NCBI RefSeq assembly: GCF_031877795.1
Contig: NC_133934.1
Coordinates: forward strand, 104,100,610 to 104,164,609
Source: Strix aluco
Lineage: Eukaryota; Chordata; Aves; Strigiformes; Strigidae
DNA: 64,000 bases
Reading direction: 5' to 3'
The notes under the pieces were generated by a model. It was not told the DNA's origin. It was given only the letters and a program-made list of their open reading frames with translations, and searched no databases. The position numbers and the translations under genes are program-made. Below, in pieces: positions 62,101-64,000 of this stretch; the first letter of the stretch is position 1; every line of letters starts with the position of its first letter.

Positions 62101-63972
62101 CCAGTTAAGTTGCTGGCTCTAGGTATTTTATTCCTTCCTTTATTGTCTTACCATGCCAGGCATACAGAACAGACAGGAGAAATGAAGGCTTACAACACTT
62201 GAAAATGAGCTGAAATTTTGCAGTGCTGGTTAAGTGTTTAACTGCTCGTCAAGGTTAACAATGTGTTTAGTGTGCACACGAGGGAAATCTTAAACAAGTG
62301 GATTTACAGAAACAAGCCCTTGCTAGATTGAGAGTATAAAGGTCTATAGCTACAAGTTGCAAGATAATTGCTTGAAAATATTGCTATAAAAATAAACCAT
62401 AAACCTCTATGACCAGCTTCAGATAATATCATGGGAACAGGCTGCCTGCCAAGAAACAGCAGGGAAGGTAAGAGCTAATGCTTGCTCCTCTGCGCCCAGC
62501 AGCACACCAGCACAGACTGTCCACTCCCAGCCCGGCTGGATGCCCAAGGCAGGCTCGTCTGGCCAGAAAATTGCATCACGTAAATGGGAATAACAGAAGA
62601 GAATCAGTCACCACAGCCTCTAAACTCTACAGCGTCTTAGAGGAAGGATTGTGCTAGAGTTTCCACCCTTAGTTCAGAAACTTCCTCTGTCCTATTTTTT
62701 ATTTTTTAATTCTTCCCTTCAGTGTCATATGTAACCATCCCATGGCATGACAGCTGCGACACAGTGCCAGGTTACAGCTCCCGTAGTTTGCAATAATATA
62801 GATCCATAAATTTTTATTGAAAAATCTGCCATGTTTGTCCATTCCTACAGAGCAACTTAAAGATACACTTGTCATTAAACAAGTATAAATACACATGAGC
62901 TGGCAAAGGCAGAGTTTGTATTGGCATTTTGGGCACCAAACTGGGAATAACAACATACCAAAATCTGCAATCTGGGCACAGCTGTAGGCATTTACCTCTG
63001 GAGTGTATTGGCAGTAGGTTATGACCCTTCAATCAGTGGAAAGGACTGGCCAGGGCTCCTGCTTTTTTTTCCTACTGTTTTCTCGGTCTTTCCAAATTAC
63101 TTCCCATCCCTTTTCTCTGAGAAAGCAGTAAACAGCAAGTAAGCAACATGGTTTCTGTGTCTGTAGGTTTGAACTTCTTTCCTCTCCAGCTTTTTCCTGG
63201 GACATAATCTGAGATACATTTTAACCTATTAAAAAAGAATCACTACAATTAGCATTCAGCATCAATATTTTAGTGGAGTTATACAGTTCAAAATTATGTA
63301 TTTACATCAGAAACAATGTATTACCCTCACTGTAATCTTTGTTTAGGGTCACTACACAAGAAAATATTTTCAACATCTTAGGGTTTTTTTCAAATATAAT
63401 ACAAAAAACATGCTATAATATTGCCCCCAATCATGAGCTAATTATAATCATATTGTAATAGACAACCTGGCTTCTAAGTTCTTTTTGGGAAATGATATCC
63501 TGCAAACACAAAAGCTAGAAATGAACCTTTTTTGAAAGCTGAGTTTCTTTTATGTTCATATGATGTCAGGACCCAGGGCTTTAAAGGAAAAACCTCAAAT
63601 TACTATAAATCTGTGAGTCTCACTGACTCTACAAAGGCCTTATCCCTTTGCTCTGACAATATAAAATGCCTTTCCAGGGCATCTGCATTGTGTTTGTATC
63701 CACTTTAACATACTTTGATGTTTATTGGCAAAGTGAGGCCCTTAGTTTAAATAACAATCTGAACTTCTAGCTTTTACAGTAATACAGTATCACATTCCAG
63801 TCTTGAAGAATAAACATTGTTAGGGGGCTCAAATTAAAAGGTAATGGAGAATCAGAAGTATTGGCTAAGCCCTAAGTTTTATGAGAGATGGCGATTTTTA
63901 ATGGGAATCTATGGTTTTAAGAAGGAAAAATATGGCTGAGGTTTTCCTGCAACTTAGCTGTTTGATCCTGTT

Positions 63973-64000
63973 CAGAAAGACAGAAAGACAGAAAGAGAAA
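63973..64000. repeat. Short tandem repeat, GACAGAAA-type unit, at the right edge
   Basis: Three to four copies of an 8-bp purine-rich unit continue up to the window end, so full length is unknown. Confidence 0.75.

Larger units (their letters stand above)
54100..64000. other. AT-rich intergenic DNA on the PAX9 side of NKX2-8
   Basis: No gene was found. No paired-box sequence is visible, so PAX9, expected in this direction from conserved synteny, lies outside the window. There are old repeat-like pieces near 56,100, 57,025-57,115 and 62,065-62,120, T-rich runs near 59,909, and an AGACAGAA-type short tandem at the right edge (63,973-64,000). The segment 63,200-63,900 is AT-rich and repeat-poor and may contain conserved elements. 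Confidence 0.4.

Noticed and set aside
54100-64000. PAX9 exons, expected on this side from conserved synteny
   Set aside because: No paired-domain or PAX9-like translation is visible on either strand; PAX9 is taken to lie beyond the window.
1-64000. tRNA, rRNA, CRISPR or operon-like features
   Set aside because: No cloverleaf with matching A/B boxes, no rRNA-like segment, no regularly spaced short repeats. The window is vertebrate chromosomal DNA, where CRISPR arrays and operons are not expected.

Overview
This is vertebrate genomic DNA, almost certainly from a bird. It holds one partial and one complete NK2-class homeobox gene, both on the minus strand, within the conserved NKX2-1 / NKX2-8 / PAX9 neighbourhood. 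The bird assignment rests on two CR1 LINEs ending in the diagnostic ATTCTATG/ATTCTGTG octamers, an avian-type ERVL-like solo LTR, and the compact gene spacing. The species and order cannot be fixed from the window.

Layout. Positions 1-491 carry the second exon of NKX2-1 (N-terminal 122 codons, TN motif included) with its splice donor and acceptor; the homeodomain exon lies outside the left edge. From about 570 to 7,560 is the NKX2-1 5' flank and upstream region: several CpG-island-like blocks broken by AT-richer stretches, one of which (1,957-2,250) is unusually dense in NK2-type AAGTG/CACTT cores. From about 7,600 to 42,400 is a gene-free interval with AT-rich blocks that look like conserved non-coding elements, an LTR, old LINE remnants and simple repeats. 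From 42,406 to about 45,140 two CR1 copies lie in the same orientation. From about 46,000 to 54,100 is the NKX2-8 domain: CpG-rich DNA, a two-exon gene (CDS 49,797 to 48,011, 237 aa), candidate poly(A) signals, a TATA/forkhead palindrome, and an upstream block with a perfect GLI consensus site. From 54,100 to 64,000 is AT-rich intergenic DNA leading toward the expected position of PAX9, which is not reached.

How it fits together. Both genes encode transcription factors of ventral neural tube and foregut derivatives, and both are transcribed right to left, so NKX2-1 lies about 47.5 kb downstream of NKX2-8. The gene-free DNA between and around them is best read as regulatory. All enhancer assignments here rest on motif content and position only; no alignment could be run. 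I found no credible new coding system. The most interesting signals are regulatory: the NK2-site cluster near NKX2-1, the GLI-site block and FOX/TATA palindrome at NKX2-8, a G-quadruplex in the NKX2-8 3' UTR, and a poly(A)/poly(T) inverted repeat at the NKX2-1 splice acceptor.
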